Positions 1 to 9,715 of a stretch of DNA of 64,000 nucleotides are shown one piece after another. This DNA is from Bacillus sp. AFS055030 (GTDB lineage Bacteria; Bacillota; Bacilli; Bacillales; Bacillaceae_G), in the NCBI RefSeq assembly GCF_002574545.1, contig NZ_NUGT01000079.1, forward strand, positions 110,395 to 174,394. Reading direction: 5' to 3'. The notes below the pieces were generated by a model. It searched no databases and had not been told where the DNA came from. It saw only the letters and a list, made by a program, of their open reading frames with translations. Made by a program: the position numbers and the translations under genes. Positions within the stretch are counted from its first letter, which is position 1, and each line of letters begins with the position of its first letter.

Positions 1-2718
1 ATTGCCATGGCATATGAAAAAAAGAAAATTGAAAATCTACGCAACTTTTTAAAGGATGTTAAAGAAGGGAAATCAAGTGAAATTTCGGCTGATCGTATAT
101 TTGACCCTAATTTACACTGTGTACAAAATGGAGTTAATCGTATATGGGAACTTTTAATAAAATTGTTAGATGATGAAAAAATGTTTAATGGATCTTTAAC
201 TAAGAAAAAAGAATATATGTTCATTTCACCGATCATTTGGAGCCAATTCATTAATTTAGTTAAAGATTTGGAAAACGTCAAAATAATTGAAAATGGAATA
301 CTATTTAATGGAATTTCATTTACCGAAGATAAATTACCATTGGAATTTGAAATAGAGCAATTAGAAGGTCAATATTTTTTAACTGTCAATGGAATCGAGC
401 AATTAACAATAATAGAAGCTTATTCAACAGTCTTGTATCGCGGGAAAATATATCAACTAAAAGTAGAAGAATTTAATCGACTTGTTGAATTAAAACAAAT
501 TGTTAAATATACCGCACATGAAAAAATAAATATTCCAACAGATCAAATCCACCTTTACGTTGAGAAAGTAATTCCAGGGCTTATCAAACTAGGTAAGGTG
601 CATTTACCTACAAAATTATCAAACCAGTACTCAGAAACCCCGTTAAGAGCAAAGCTATATTTAGATCGTATAAAAAATAAATTACTTGCAGGGCTCGAAT
701 TTCATTATGATCGCATCGTGATTAATCCGCTAGATAAAAGAGAAATTCAACCTAGTAAAACGTTAATTAGAGATGAAGAAAAAGAATTAGAAATACTACA
801 ATTAATGGAAGATAGTTCTTTTTCAAAAACAGAAGGTGGCTATTTCCTACAAAATGAAGAACTTGAATACGAGTTTTTAAGAAATAGATTACCGAAACTT
901 GAAAAACTTACTGAAATTTATGCTACGAGTGCAGTTCGAAATAGAATTTTTAAAGAAAGTAAGAAACCACAAATACGCGTTAATTTAAAAAGAGAACGAA
1001 CGAATTGGTTGGAATTTAAGTTTGAATTAGACATTCCAGAAAAACAAATCAAAGAAGTATTATTAGCACTTAAAGAGAAACGGAAATATTATCGGTTACA
1101 AGATGGTACTTTGTACTCGTTTGAAACGAAAGAATTACAAGAGATAAGACGATTTTTAAATGCAGTACCTGAACAAGAGTTTGATTATGAAAGTGTATTA
1201 AACTTACCGATAAAAAATAGTCTATATTTTTTAGATTCAGCGGAAGATACTAGTTTATTTAAAATTGAAGATCGTTTGCAGCATTTTTATGATAGTTTAA
1301 TCAATCCAAATGAATTAATAGAAGAAGTTCCTAAATCCTTAATAAATTGGTTAAGAGACTACCAAATTTTTGGGTATAAATGGATGAAGAATTTAGCTAA
1401 ATTCGGTTTTGGAGGAATTTTAGCTGATGATATGGGATTAGGTAAAACAATTCAAAGTTTAACGTATATTCAATCCGTATTAAACGAAATCCGTACATTA
1501 AATACACCGATCCTAATTGTTTGTCCCAGTGCATTAACGTATAACTGGTTAAGCGAGATATTCAAATTTGTACCGGAAATTCAAGCACTTGTCATAGATG
1601 GAAATAAAAATGAGAGGTTAAAAATACAAAAAGAACTAGTCAACATCGATGTTTTAATTACTTCTTATTCGTTGTTAAGAAATGATATAAAGTGGTACGA
1701 AAAGCAAAAGTTTCATACAGTATTTTTTGATGAGGCACAGAATTTTAAAAATCCTTTTACTCAAACAGCTAAAGTTGTTAAAAAGCTAAATGCCAAGCAA
1801 CGGTTTGCTTTAACAGGTACACCAATTGAAAATTCACTCGAAGAACTTTGGGCAATTTATCATGTAGTTTTTCCTGAATTATTTGGGGGATTAAAAGATT
1901 TTAGTAATTTAACTAGGAAAACAATTTCTAAAAGAGTTCGACCTTTCTTATTAAGAAGATTAAAAGAAGATGTACTTAAGGAACTTCCTGAGAAAATCGA
2001 ATCGAAGGAATCTGTAGAGTTGTTACCGGAACAAAAAAAATTATATGCAGCATATTTAGCAAAACTACGACACGATACATTAAAGCATTTAGCTGTAGAT
2101 AAACTTACTTTAGGTAAAAATCATATTAAAATTTTAGCCGGTTTAACACGTTTAAGACAAATTTGTTGCCATCCTGCACTCTTTATAGATGGTTACGAAG
2201 GTAGTTCAGCCAAGTTTGAACAACTATTTCAACTTATTGAGGCATCAAAAATAGCCGGTAGGAGAGTTTTAATATTCTCTCAATTTACGAAAATGTTAGA
2301 TTTAATCGGCAGAGAACTATCAATAATGGGAGAGCCATTTTTTTATCTAGATGGGCAAACTCCGGCAGAAGAACGATTATCAATATGCAATCGATTTAAT
2401 GCTGGGGAACATAACTTTTTCCTAATTTCATTAAAGGCAGGAGGAGTAGGACTCAATTTAACTGGTGCTGATACTGTTATTCTTTATGATAATTGGTGGA
2501 ATCCTGCGGTTGAAAATCAAGCAATGGACCGAGCATACCGTTTTGGTCAAATGAATGATGTTCAAGTGATCAAACTAGTCGCTAAAGGAACAATCGAAGA
2601 TAAAATGAATGAACTACAAGAGAAGAAAAAACAATTAATAGGAGAAATTATCGAAACGAATGGAAAAGCTTCGTATAATTTAACAGAAGAAGACATTCGC
2701 GAATTATTAATGTTATAA
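1..2718 (+). CDS. SNF2-family DEAD/DEAH-type helicase, probably 5'-truncated by the window edge
   Basis: ATP-dependent SNF2/RapA-type DNA translocase. Seen: an N-terminal region of about 450 residues resembling the SNF2-associated domain of bacterial SNF2 proteins; helicase motif I (ADDMGLGKT, near nt 1424-1450); a DEAQ motif II (near nt 1726-1740); TGTPIEN motif III; and a C-terminal helicase half with the LKAGGVGLNLT and DRAYRFGQ motifs. The first ATG in the window is at base 7, but the frame is open to base 1 and no ribosome binding site can be seen. Bacillus homologues usually carry an extra N-terminal SWIM zinc finger, so I infer the true start lies upstream. Its exact role (repair or transcription-related remodelling) is not shown by the sequence. 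It ends at a strong terminator. Confidence 0.9.
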   Translation: MAMAYEKKKIENLRNFLKDVKEGKSSEISADRIFDPNLHCVQNGVNRIWELLIKLLDDEKMFNGSLTKKKEYMFISPIIWSQFINLVKDLENVKIIENGILFNGISFTEDKLPLEFEIEQLEGQYFLTVNGIEQLTIIEAYSTVLYRGKIYQLKVEEFNRLVELKQIVKYTAHEKINIPTDQIHLYVEKVIPGLIKLGKVHLPTKLSNQYSETPLRAKLYLDRIKNKLLAGLEFHYDRIVINPLDKREIQPSKTLIRDEEKELEILQLMEDSSFSKTEGGYFLQNEELEYEFLRNRLPKLEKLTEIYATSAVRNRIFKESKKPQIRVNLKRERTNWLEFKFELDIPEKQIKEVLLALKEKRKYYRLQDGTLYSFETKELQEIRRFLNAVPEQEFDYESVLNLPIKNSLYFLDSAEDTSLFKIEDRLQHFYDSLINPNELIEEVPKSLINWLRDYQIFGYKWMKNLAKFGFGGILADDMGLGKTIQSLTYIQSVLNEIRTLNTPILIVCPSALTYNWLSEIFKFVPEIQALVIDGNKNERLKIQKELVNIDVLITSYSLLRNDIKWYEKQKFHTVFFDEAQNFKNPFTQTAKVVKKLNAKQRFALTGTPIENSLEELWAIYHVVFPELFGGLKDFSNLTRKTISKRVRPFLLRRLKEDVLKELPEKIESKESVELLPEQKKLYAAYLAKLRHDTLKHLAVDKLTLGKNHIKILAGLTRLRQICCHPALFIDGYEGSSAKFEQLFQLIEASKIAGRRVLIFSQFTKMLDLIGRELSIMGEPFFYLDGQTPAEERLSICNRFNAGEHNFFLISLKAGGVGLNLTGADTVILYDNWWNPAVENQAMDRAYRFGQMNDVQVIKLVAKGTIEDKMNELQEKKKQLIGEIIETNGKASYNLTEEDIRELLML

Positions 2719-2722
2719 AATA

Positions 2723-2756
2723 AAATGCCACTTTCCAGAGTGGCTTTTCCCTTTTT
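2723..2756 (+). terminator. Rho-independent terminator after the SNF2 helicase
   Basis: GCCACT / AGTGGC stem (2727-2732 with 2739-2744) with a six-base loop, followed by a T-rich run. It lies 8 bases after the helicase stop codon. Confidence 0.85.
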
Positions 2757-2871
2757 GATAATTATATTTCATTCTTAAATGTTTGAAAGCGAGTATATTA
2801 GTAATGAAGCTAATAATTTACTAAATTCATAGATTTTAAATGAAATTATATTGATGAGAGGGAGAGTTAGC

Positions 2872-4236
2872 ATGAGCAATAATCGCAAATTTGTTAATGT
2901 CTCAGCAGGTGTTCCAGGGCCAAAGGGAAAAGAACTCATTGAATTACGGAATGAGTTTGTGCCAAATGGTGTTGGAAATAATACGCCTGTTTTTGTAGAA
3001 AAAGCAAACGGTACAATCGTTGAGGATGTTGATGGAAATAAATTTTTAGATTTTGCTGGAGCAATTGGTACTTTAAATGTCGGACATACGCCAAAGAATG
3101 TAGTACAAGCGATTAAAAATCAGTCGGAGCGATTAATCCACTCTTGCTTTCATGTAGGAATGTATAAGCCATATATTGATTTAGCTAAAAAATTAACTGA
3201 AATAACGCCTGGCGATTTTGCGAAAAAAACAATTCTATTAAATAGTGGTGCTGAAGCAGTTGAAAATGCCGTTAAAATTGCGAGGAAGTACACTGGTCGT
3301 TCAGGAATTATTTCGTTTACACGAGGATTTCATGGTCGAACATTATTAGGAATGTCTTTAACAAGTAAAGTAAAACCATATAAATATAAAATGGGACCAT
3401 TTGCTCCGGCTACATATAAAGCTAAATTCCCTTATTTATCAAATAGACCAAAAGAGTTATCTGAAGAAGAATATATTAATTTTTGTATTTCTCAATTTAA
3501 GGATTTTCTGTTAACAGATGTGTCACCAGAAGAAGTGGCTGCGGTTATTATGGAGCCTGTACAAGGAGAAGGAGGATTTATTGTTCCACCAAAGAAATTT
3601 GTAAAAGAAATCTATACTATTTGTAAGTCACATGGAATTTTGTTTATAGCGGATGAAATTCAAACAGGATTTGGGCGAACGGGTGAATTGTTTGCATCAA
3701 CGATTTTTGAAATTGAACCAGATTTAATCACGATGTCAAAATCAATTGCAGCAGGTGTACCAATTAGTGCAGTGACTGGTTGTTCAAAAATAATGGATGC
3801 GGCATCACCTGGTGAATTAGGTGGAACTTATGGCGGAAGTCCTTTAGGTTGTGTAGCAGCGCTTGAGGTGATTGAAAAAATTGAAAGTGAAAAATTATGG
3901 ATTCGAGCTAGATCGATTGGAGAAAAAATTAGATCATTTTTTGATCAGTTGAAGAATGATTTTCCAATTATTTATGATGTTAGGGGACTAGGAGCGATGG
4001 TAGGAATCGAATTTATAGATCCTAATTCTGGTCAACCAGCAAAAGAGTTTGTTGCAGCATTAACAAAAAAATGTTGTGAAAATGGAGTCATTATTCTTAG
4101 CGCAGGTGTTCATAGTAATGTTCTTCGTTTCTTAACACCTTTAATTATTTCTGACGATGAATTAAATGAAGGATTAGATATTATAAAACAATCAATAGAT
4201 CAAGTTGCTAGTCAGCTTGTAACAGAGGTGAAGTAG
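2872..4236 (+). CDS. gabT: 4-aminobutyrate (GABA) aminotransferase, class III
   Basis: PLP-dependent class III aminotransferase of 454 residues that would transfer the amino group of GABA (or a similar omega-amino acid) to 2-oxoglutarate, giving succinate semialdehyde. Seen: the SGAEAVENAVKIAR cofactor-binding stretch, the ADEIQTGFGRTG motif, and MSKSIAAGVP with the expected Schiff-base lysine K290. Upstream in-frame TTG and ATG codons exist from 2851, but I chose ATG 2872 because AGAGGGAGAG sits at the right distance before it. The aldehyde dehydrogenase gene starts one base after its stop, which supports a two-step catabolic operon. Exact substrate preference is inferred from family resemblance. 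Confidence 0.88.
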   Translation: MSNNRKFVNVSAGVPGPKGKELIELRNEFVPNGVGNNTPVFVEKANGTIVEDVDGNKFLDFAGAIGTLNVGHTPKNVVQAIKNQSERLIHSCFHVGMYKPYIDLAKKLTEITPGDFAKKTILLNSGAEAVENAVKIARKYTGRSGIISFTRGFHGRTLLGMSLTSKVKPYKYKMGPFAPATYKAKFPYLSNRPKELSEEEYINFCISQFKDFLLTDVSPEEVAAVIMEPVQGEGGFIVPPKKFVKEIYTICKSHGILFIADEIQTGFGRTGELFASTIFEIEPDLITMSKSIAAGVPISAVTGCSKIMDAASPGELGGTYGGSPLGCVAALEVIEKIESEKLWIRARSIGEKIRSFFDQLKNDFPIIYDVRGLGAMVGIEFIDPNSGQPAKEFVAALTKKCCENGVIILSAGVHSNVLRFLTPLIISDDELNEGLDIIKQSIDQVASQLVTEVK

Positions 4237-4237
4237 A

Positions 4238-5671
4238 ATGAAAAAGCAATTTTATATAGATGGAACTTGGGTGGAAGGGGTTAAATATGAAAAACTTGTT
4301 GCCCCTCATTCTGGTGAAGTTTTAGCCGAAATACCAGTCGCAACGATCGAGAATTTAGAAGAAGCAATTAGATCGGCAAATAACGCGAAAACTAAAATGG
4401 AAAGCTTGAGCTCATATGAGAGAAGTATCATTCTAGAGCAATTAGTTGACCAGTTTAAACAAAATCGTTCAAAACTTGCTGAGATTTTAGCATTAGAAGC
4501 ATCCAAACCACTAAAAGCTGCTTTAGGTGAAATTGATCGAACGATTGCAACTTATAAAATAGCCGCTGAAGAAGCAAAAAGAATATACGGTGAAACAATC
4601 CCTCTTGATGCAGTAGCAGGTGGTGAAGGTCGAGTCACATATACTGTCAGAGAGCCAGTTGGAGTTATTGGTGCAATTACCCCGTTTAATTTTCCATTTA
4701 ATTTAGTCGCACATAAAGTTGGTCCAGCAATTGCTGCAGGAAATACAATTGTTTTAAAACCTGCTAGTCAAACTCCGCTTTCTGCTATTGCATTAGCTGA
4801 AATGATCGATAAAACGGATTTACCTAAAGGTGCGTTTAACCTAATTACTGGAAAGGGATCCGAAATCGGTGATGCGTTAGTAAAACATTCTGACGTGAAA
4901 GCAATCACATTTACCGGTAGTCCTGAAGTCGGCATCGCATTAAAAAACAAGGCAGGATTAAAAAAAGTAACATTAGAATTAGGATCAAACTCAGCGTTAA
5001 TCATAGATGAAGGGGTCCAGCTAACTGATGAATTGATTAATCGTTGTGTATGGGGAGCCTTTATTTATAACGGCCAAGTATGTATTTCTTTACAAAGAAT
5101 TTTTGTACACCAAACACTATATAATGAATTCCTATTGAAGATGAAACATGCTACTGAACTTTTAAATATAGGTTCTCCTTTAGAACTTCAAACAGATATT
5201 AGTGCCCTGATTTCTAAAAAAGATGTTGCTAGAATAGATGAATGGGTAAAGCAATCAATTAAAGATGGAGCCGATCTAGTAACGGGTGGCGATCGTATAG
5301 ATGAACGAATTTATAAACCAACAATTTTGGCAAACGTAAAGAATAGCAGTGATGTATCTTGTAAGGAAATTTTTGGCCCGGTTGTAGTCATAGGTTCATA
5401 TGAACAATTTGATGAAGCAATAACAGAAGTAAACAATAGTCGATTTGGATTACAAGCTGGTGTCTATACAAACAACTTACAAAGAGCACTATATGCAACG
5501 AAGAAATTACATGTAGGAGGCGTACTTGTAAATGATGTTCCTACATTTAGAGTCGATTTAATGCCTTATGGTGGCGTAAAAGAAAGTGGTTATGGAAGAG
5601 AAGGCATAAAATATGCAATACAAGAGATGACTGAATTAAAACTTGTCTCTATTAAACTTTCAGACTGTTGA
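4238..5671 (+). CDS. NAD(P)-dependent aldehyde dehydrogenase (likely succinate-semialdehyde type)
   Basis: Aldehyde dehydrogenase superfamily member of 477 residues. Seen: the TPFNFPFN substrate/cofactor motif, the FTGSPEVG nucleotide loop, the general-base glutamate E247 in LELGSN, and the catalytic cysteine C282 in GQVCIS. It follows gabT by one base with its own RBS (AGAGGTGA), so I infer it oxidises the aldehyde made by the transaminase, succinate semialdehyde to succinate. The sequence also resembles the lactaldehyde/glyceraldehyde-phosphate dehydrogenase-like branch of the superfamily, so the substrate is uncertain. A strong terminator closes the operon. Confidence 0.85.
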   Translation: MKKQFYIDGTWVEGVKYEKLVAPHSGEVLAEIPVATIENLEEAIRSANNAKTKMESLSSYERSIILEQLVDQFKQNRSKLAEILALEASKPLKAALGEIDRTIATYKIAAEEAKRIYGETIPLDAVAGGEGRVTYTVREPVGVIGAITPFNFPFNLVAHKVGPAIAAGNTIVLKPASQTPLSAIALAEMIDKTDLPKGAFNLITGKGSEIGDALVKHSDVKAITFTGSPEVGIALKNKAGLKKVTLELGSNSALIIDEGVQLTDELINRCVWGAFIYNGQVCISLQRIFVHQTLYNEFLLKMKHATELLNIGSPLELQTDISALISKKDVARIDEWVKQSIKDGADLVTGGDRIDERIYKPTILANVKNSSDVSCKEIFGPVVVIGSYEQFDEAITEVNNSRFGLQAGVYTNNLQRALYATKKLHVGGVLVNDVPTFRVDLMPYGGVKESGYGREGIKYAIQEMTELKLVSIKLSDC

Positions 5672-5702
5672 AAAGTGATTGCAATCGTTTGTTTTTAAAA
5701 TG

Positions 5703-5742
5703 AAAGAACTGATCGTGAATGAATATGATCAGTTCTTTTTTT
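5703..5742 (+). terminator. Terminator of the gabT-aldehyde dehydrogenase operon
   Basis: Twelve-base stem AAAGAACTGATC (5703-5714) paired with GATCAGTTCTTT (5727-5738), followed by a T run. Confidence 0.92.
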
Positions 5743-5825
5743 ATTCATAAACTTCAGAATAATATGTTATATTTAGATGAAGTAAATTGATTTAAGGCTT
5801 TTTTAGCTTCGAAGGGAGATTAAAT

Positions 5826-6329
5826 ATGGAAATTCGAAAATTAACAATTGAAGATTTACCTGATTTTATTCGATTAAGAAGTGAAGGATTAACATTATCA
5901 CCAGAAGCATTCGGAGAAAGTTTAGCTGAATATGAGAGAAAATCATTCGAACAGCATAAAAATAATTTTCCTAAAACGTTTGATAATTTTATTATAGGTG
6001 CATTTGACAAAGGCGTACTTGTTGGGGTTTGTGGCTTCTTCCAAAAAAGATCTGAAAAAATGAAGCATAAAGGAGCAATTTGGGGAATGTATGTTACACC
6101 AAATTACCGAGGAAAAGGTGTAGGGAAAAAAGTTTTAAGCCAAGCCATTCAAGATGCAATGGAGATTGAAGAAATTTTACAAATTGAACTGGCAGTCATT
6201 TCATCAAATCAATCTGCAAAAAGACTTTATAAAACTGTAGGCTTCGAAAGCTTTGGTACAGAAAAAAGAGCATTATTTGTAAATGGTGAATTTTACGATG
6301 AGGATCATATGGTTAAGATTATTAAATAA
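5826..6329 (+). CDS. GNAT-family N-acetyltransferase
   Basis: Single-domain GNAT acetyltransferase of 167 residues, expected to move an acetyl group from acetyl-CoA to an unknown amine. Seen: the N-terminal beta-alpha start (IRKLTIEDLPDFIRLR), the motif A region with YVTPNYRGKGVGKKVLSQA (acetyl-CoA pyrophosphate loop), and the C-terminal AKRLYKTVGFESFG segment typical of the fold. The start ATG is preceded by GAAGGGAG. It is monocistronic between two terminators, so context gives no clue to the substrate. Confidence 0.85.
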   Translation: MEIRKLTIEDLPDFIRLRSEGLTLSPEAFGESLAEYERKSFEQHKNNFPKTFDNFIIGAFDKGVLVGVCGFFQKRSEKMKHKGAIWGMYVTPNYRGKGVGKKVLSQAIQDAMEIEEILQIELAVISSNQSAKRLYKTVGFESFGTEKRALFVNGEFYDEDHMVKIIK

Positions 6330-6338
6330 GAAGAAGTA

Positions 6339-6373
6339 GATGATCAAAGGTATGGTTTGGTCGTCTTTTTTTT
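6339..6373 (+). terminator. Terminator after the GNAT gene
   Basis: Ten-base stem GATGATCAAA / TTTGGTCGTC (with G-U pairs) followed by eight T residues. Confidence 0.75.
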
Positions 6374-6472
6374 GCTTTTTTCATTGTATTTGTTGGATTT
6401 TTGTTCACATTTTTATACATAATAAGTGTGTTATGATTGAGCTAACTTAGTAATAGAAGTAGGAGAACTAGT

Positions 6473-7171
6473 TTGAAATCTAAACAAAAAATCATTCCAT
6501 CATTATCTTCAAATTCAGTTTATCTAGGATTATTATTAGCTTTAGTAGGTGGATTTTTAGACGGGTATACTTTTATCAGTAGAGATGGTGTATTTGCCAA
6601 TGCACAAACAGGAAATCTTGTTCTTTTGGCAATCAATCTATCATTTGGGAAATGGAAAAACTCTGTGGATTATATTCTACCTATTCTAGCCTTTATTTTA
6701 GGTGTATTAGTTGCAGAATCCGTTAAACATCCACGGTTAAGAGAACTATTATACAGTTATAGACGTTCAATTCTCTTATTAGAATGTTGTGTATTGTTGA
6801 TCGTAGGATTATTACCTAGTAGTGTGCCTAATTTAGTTGTAACAGTTTGCATCTCCTTTGTGTCATCATTACAAATTTCAACTTTTACCCATTTAGATAA
6901 ATGGACATACAATTCAACGATGACAACTGGTAATATTAGAATTGCTTCACAAGCAGCATATACAGCCTTTGTAAATCATGACAAAGAAGCAAAAACTAAA
7001 TTTAAAGAGTTTTTTGTTATTATCCTTTCCTTTTCATTTGGCGCATTATTTGGAAGTCTTTCCACTAAATATATTGGGAATCAAGCTGTTTGGATTGCTG
7101 CAGTAGTATTAATTATAGCGTTAATCTTATATCACAAAGACAAAGGTTATTTTAGAAAGAAATTTCATTAA
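6473..7171 (+). CDS. DUF1275 (YoaK-type) membrane protein
   Basis: Integral membrane protein of 232 residues with about six hydrophobic segments. The N-terminal signature LVGGFLDGYTFISRDGVFANAQTGN, containing the conserved G-F-x-D-x-Y and A-x-x-Q-T-G-N elements, identifies the DUF1275/YoaK family, whose function is unknown. No ATG fits; the TTG at 6473 is preceded by AGGAG at the right distance, so TTG is taken as the start. It is convergent with the DUF554 gene and shares a bidirectional terminator with it. Confidence 0.85.
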   Translation: MKSKQKIIPSLSSNSVYLGLLLALVGGFLDGYTFISRDGVFANAQTGNLVLLAINLSFGKWKNSVDYILPILAFILGVLVAESVKHPRLRELLYSYRRSILLLECCVLLIVGLLPSSVPNLVVTVCISFVSSLQISTFTHLDKWTYNSTMTTGNIRIASQAAYTAFVNHDKEAKTKFKEFFVIILSFSFGALFGSLSTKYIGNQAVWIAAVVLIIALILYHKDKGYFRKKFH

Positions 7172-7180
7172 TTAGATTAA

Positions 7181-7209
7181 AAAATGAGCCCAGTAAAAGG
7201 GCTCATTTT
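7181..7209. terminator. Bidirectional terminator between convergent membrane-protein genes
   Basis: Perfect 11-base stem AAAATGAGCCC / GGGCTCATTTT around a seven-base loop. With A and T runs on both sides it can serve both strands. Confidence 0.9.
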
Positions 7210-7232
7210 AGTTTGTAGAAAATACATAAATC

Positions 7233-7937
7233 TTATTTGAAAAACTGTATGAAACAAACAATAATAAGTGCAAATAAAATAGACGGTAACATATTTCCGA
7301 TTTTAATTTTAATTAAACCTAATGAATTTAAACCAAGAGCAATTAATAAAATTCCTCCTGTACCTGAAATTTCAGCAATAATTGAATTTAATAAATGCTG
7401 GGTAACAAGATTCGGTACAAATGAGGCAAAGATGGCAATGAATCCTTGATAGATTAAAACTGGGACAGCGGAGAGTAACACGCCAATACCAAGCGTTGAA
7501 GTTAAAATAATTGATAAAAATCCGTCCATCATTGATTTTGTATATAAGATTTCATGATTATGACGAAGTCCGCTATCTAATGCCCCAAGTATAGCCATCG
7601 CTCCAACACAGAATAATAAAGTCGATGTAACAAATCCTTTCGAAATTGAACCTTCGTTTTTAGAATGAAATTTACTTTCGATGAATAGACCTAATTGATC
7701 TAATTTACTTTCGAGATCTAACCATTCTCCTACAACTGCACCTAGCGATAAGCTAAAAACGACGATTAGAACTTGATTTGTTTTCATAGCTAAAGTAAAT
7801 CCTATGACGATAATTACGAGAGAAATTGACTGAGTTACTAGGTTTTTCATTCGATCTGGAATTCTTTTAATAAACAAGCCTAGTAAAGAGCCAAAAATAA
7901 TAGCGATCGCATTAACAATTGAACCGAATAGTACCAT
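7233..7937 (-). CDS. DUF554 (YdfK-type) membrane protein
   Basis: Predicted polytopic membrane protein of 234 residues. It begins MVLFGSIVNAIAIIFGSLLG and contains glycine-rich hydrophobic helices such as FCVGAMAILGALDSG, matching the DUF554 family (YdfK in Bacillus subtilis). The function is unknown and a transporter role is only a guess. The ATG is preceded by AAAGGGGAT on the minus strand. It lies 26 bases after the oxidoreductase gene on the same strand, so the two are probably cotranscribed. Confidence 0.85.
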   Translation of the reverse strand: MVLFGSIVNAIAIIFGSLLGLFIKRIPDRMKNLVTQSISLVIIVIGFTLAMKTNQVLIVVFSLSLGAVVGEWLDLESKLDQLGLFIESKFHSKNEGSISKGFVTSTLLFCVGAMAILGALDSGLRHNHEILYTKSMMDGFLSIILTSTLGIGVLLSAVPVLIYQGFIAIFASFVPNLVTQHLLNSIIAEISGTGGILLIALGLNSLGLIKIKIGNMLPSILFALIIVCFIQFFK

Positions 7938-7963
7938 GATTATCCCCTTTGACTTCTATATAA

Positions 7964-8938
7964 TTAATCTATTTTTAAAACTATTTTTCCGATATTTAAA
8001 TTGTTCTCCATTCGACTATGAGCTTCATTCACTTCATGCCAACTATACACTGAATCGATAATCGGTTTTATTTTCTGATTCGTAAAAAGTGGTAAGACAT
8101 CTTTCTTGAACTGATTCGTTAAATAGATTTTTTGCTCAAGTGTTTGTGAACGCAAAGTACTACCTATAATGGAAATTCTCTTTGTCAATAATGGTAATAG
8201 ATTCATATCGTTCACTTTAACCCCACCCATTGTACCAATCAAAATGAGCCTACCATTTGTATTTAGTGATTGTAAGTTTTGATGGAAATAGGATGCACCA
8301 ATAAAATCTAAAATGACGTCTACACCTACTTCATTAGTAACTTTTCCGACCACAGATTTAAAATCTTCTTGTTTATAGTTAATCACATAATTTGCACCTA
8401 AATCAGTACAAGCTGCAAGTTTCATGTCACTCCCAGCAGTCACGATTGAACTTGCACCAAATTCCCTTGCAAGCTGAATTGCAGCGGTCCCAACACCACT
8501 AGCCCCTGCATGAATTAAAACAGTTTCATTTTCTTTTAATCTACCTAATTCAAATAAATTTAAGTAAGCTGTCAAAAACACTTCAGGTATAGCGGCAGCC
8601 TCTTCGAACGAAAAATGATCTGGAATTGAAATGGCTAAATCTGAAGGAATGGAAACATACTCCGCATAACCTCCGCCTGGCAATAAGCTACAAACACGAT
8701 CTCCGATTTCCCAATTTGTAACATTAGCACCAACTTGTTCGACAACCCCGGCCATCTCTAAACCTAAAATCGGGGAAGCTCCTTTAGGTACAGGGTACTT
8801 ACCATGTTTTTGAAGTAAGTCAGCTCGATTAATAGCCGTAGCATGAACTTTAACAAGTAGTTCATTCTCACCTAAAAGAGGCATTTGATATTCGTCAATA
8901 AATAAATGCTTTGATTCATCAATTTGAACTGCCTTCAT
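7964..8938 (-). CDS. Zinc-free MDR oxidoreductase, NADPH:quinone reductase-like (PIG3 type)
   Basis: Medium-chain dehydrogenase/reductase of 324 residues. Seen: an N-terminal GroES-like half (LVKVHATAINRADLLQKHGKYP, ILGLEMAGVV) and a Rossmann half with the nucleotide motif HAGASGVGTAAIQLA. The NRADL and LGLEMAG patterns match the NAD(P)H:quinone oxidoreductase branch that lacks zinc. The open frame extends 13 codons further upstream, but the ATG at 8938 is preceded by an AGGTAGG Shine-Dalgarno sequence and begins with the family-typical MKAV. The physiological substrate is unknown. Confidence 0.85.
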   Translation of the reverse strand: MKAVQIDESKHLFIDEYQMPLLGENELLVKVHATAINRADLLQKHGKYPVPKGASPILGLEMAGVVEQVGANVTNWEIGDRVCSLLPGGGYAEYVSIPSDLAISIPDHFSFEEAAAIPEVFLTAYLNLFELGRLKENETVLIHAGASGVGTAAIQLAREFGASSIVTAGSDMKLAACTDLGANYVINYKQEDFKSVVGKVTNEVGVDVILDFIGASYFHQNLQSLNTNGRLILIGTMGGVKVNDMNLLPLLTKRISIIGSTLRSQTLEQKIYLTNQFKKDVLPLFTNQKIKPIIDSVYSWHEVNEAHSRMENNLNIGKIVLKID

Positions 8939-9148
8939 TCTAAAAAACCTACCTTTAATTAAGTTAATTCTTATCATACTATATAACTAATCGAATGAAT
9001 ATTTTAAAAACTTGGAATCGTAAAATTGCATCTGTTTTTAACACTATTCCTACACTATTTTAGTCATTTTAGATAAAAATTTTAAAAAAACCGAACTATA
9101 ATCTGTTTTTAAGTGTATATAGGGTGAGTGGTGAAAGGAGGAGAACTA

Positions 9149-9715
9149 GTGCCTGAAAGAATTGACAAAGATTGTTTAGAAGAATTATTTAATAATCACT
9201 CGTCATTTGTGTATCGGACTGCTTACTTTTTAACAAAATCAAACGTACTGGCAGATGATATTACACAAGAGACGTTCATTCGAATGATAAAAAAATTCCA
9301 TCTATTTGATCAGACAAAACCAATTGAACCTTGGATTTATCGAATAACCGTAAATATCACACGAAATATGTTACGTAAACAAAAAATTAAGAAACTTTTC
9401 GGCTTTCATTATAATGTTTTAGCCGAAAAAAACGTTGAACAATCAATTTTACAAAATGAAATGGAAGATCATCTATGGAAAGAAATAAACTTATTACCGA
9501 ATAAGAGCAGGGAAGTGATTGTACTTCATTATTATTTAGAACTTAAATTAGAAGAAGTGGCGGACTCACTAAATATTCCGATTGGTACATGTAAATCAAG
9601 ACTTAATTACGCACTAACAAAATTAAGAAATCGTTTATCGAAAAACGAATTGTTTAAAGTAGAACAAAAACGAAAAGGGAGAGAACTTGATGGTGGAAAA
9701 CAATCCTATTTCTGA
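9149..9715 (+). CDS. ECF-type RNA polymerase sigma factor
   Basis: Group IV sigma-70 factor of 188 residues. Seen: region 2 (FVYRTAYFLTKSNVLADDITQETFIRMIKKF, including the D-x-T-Q-E-T-F core-binding helix) and region 4 (LPNKSREVIVLHYYLELKLEEVADSLNIPIGTCKSRLNYAL, a helix-turn-helix). GTG 9149 is the start because AAAGGAGGAG lies just before it; the GTGs at 9128 and 9131 have no such signal. A TATAAT hexamer lies at 9097-9102. Its 3' end overlaps the next gene by 26 bases, the usual sigma/anti-sigma arrangement. Confidence 0.9.
   Translation: MPERIDKDCLEELFNNHSSFVYRTAYFLTKSNVLADDITQETFIRMIKKFHLFDQTKPIEPWIYRITVNITRNMLRKQKIKKLFGFHYNVLAEKNVEQSILQNEMEDHLWKEINLLPNKSREVIVLHYYLELKLEEVADSLNIPIGTCKSRLNYALTKLRNRLSKNELFKVEQKRKGRELDGGKQSYF

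Noticed and set aside
5679..5693. A catabolite-response (cre)-like sequence, TTGCAATCGTTTGTT
   Set aside because: It fits the consensus except for one core base, but it lies just after the aldehyde dehydrogenase stop and before a terminator, not near a promoter, so it is probably chance.
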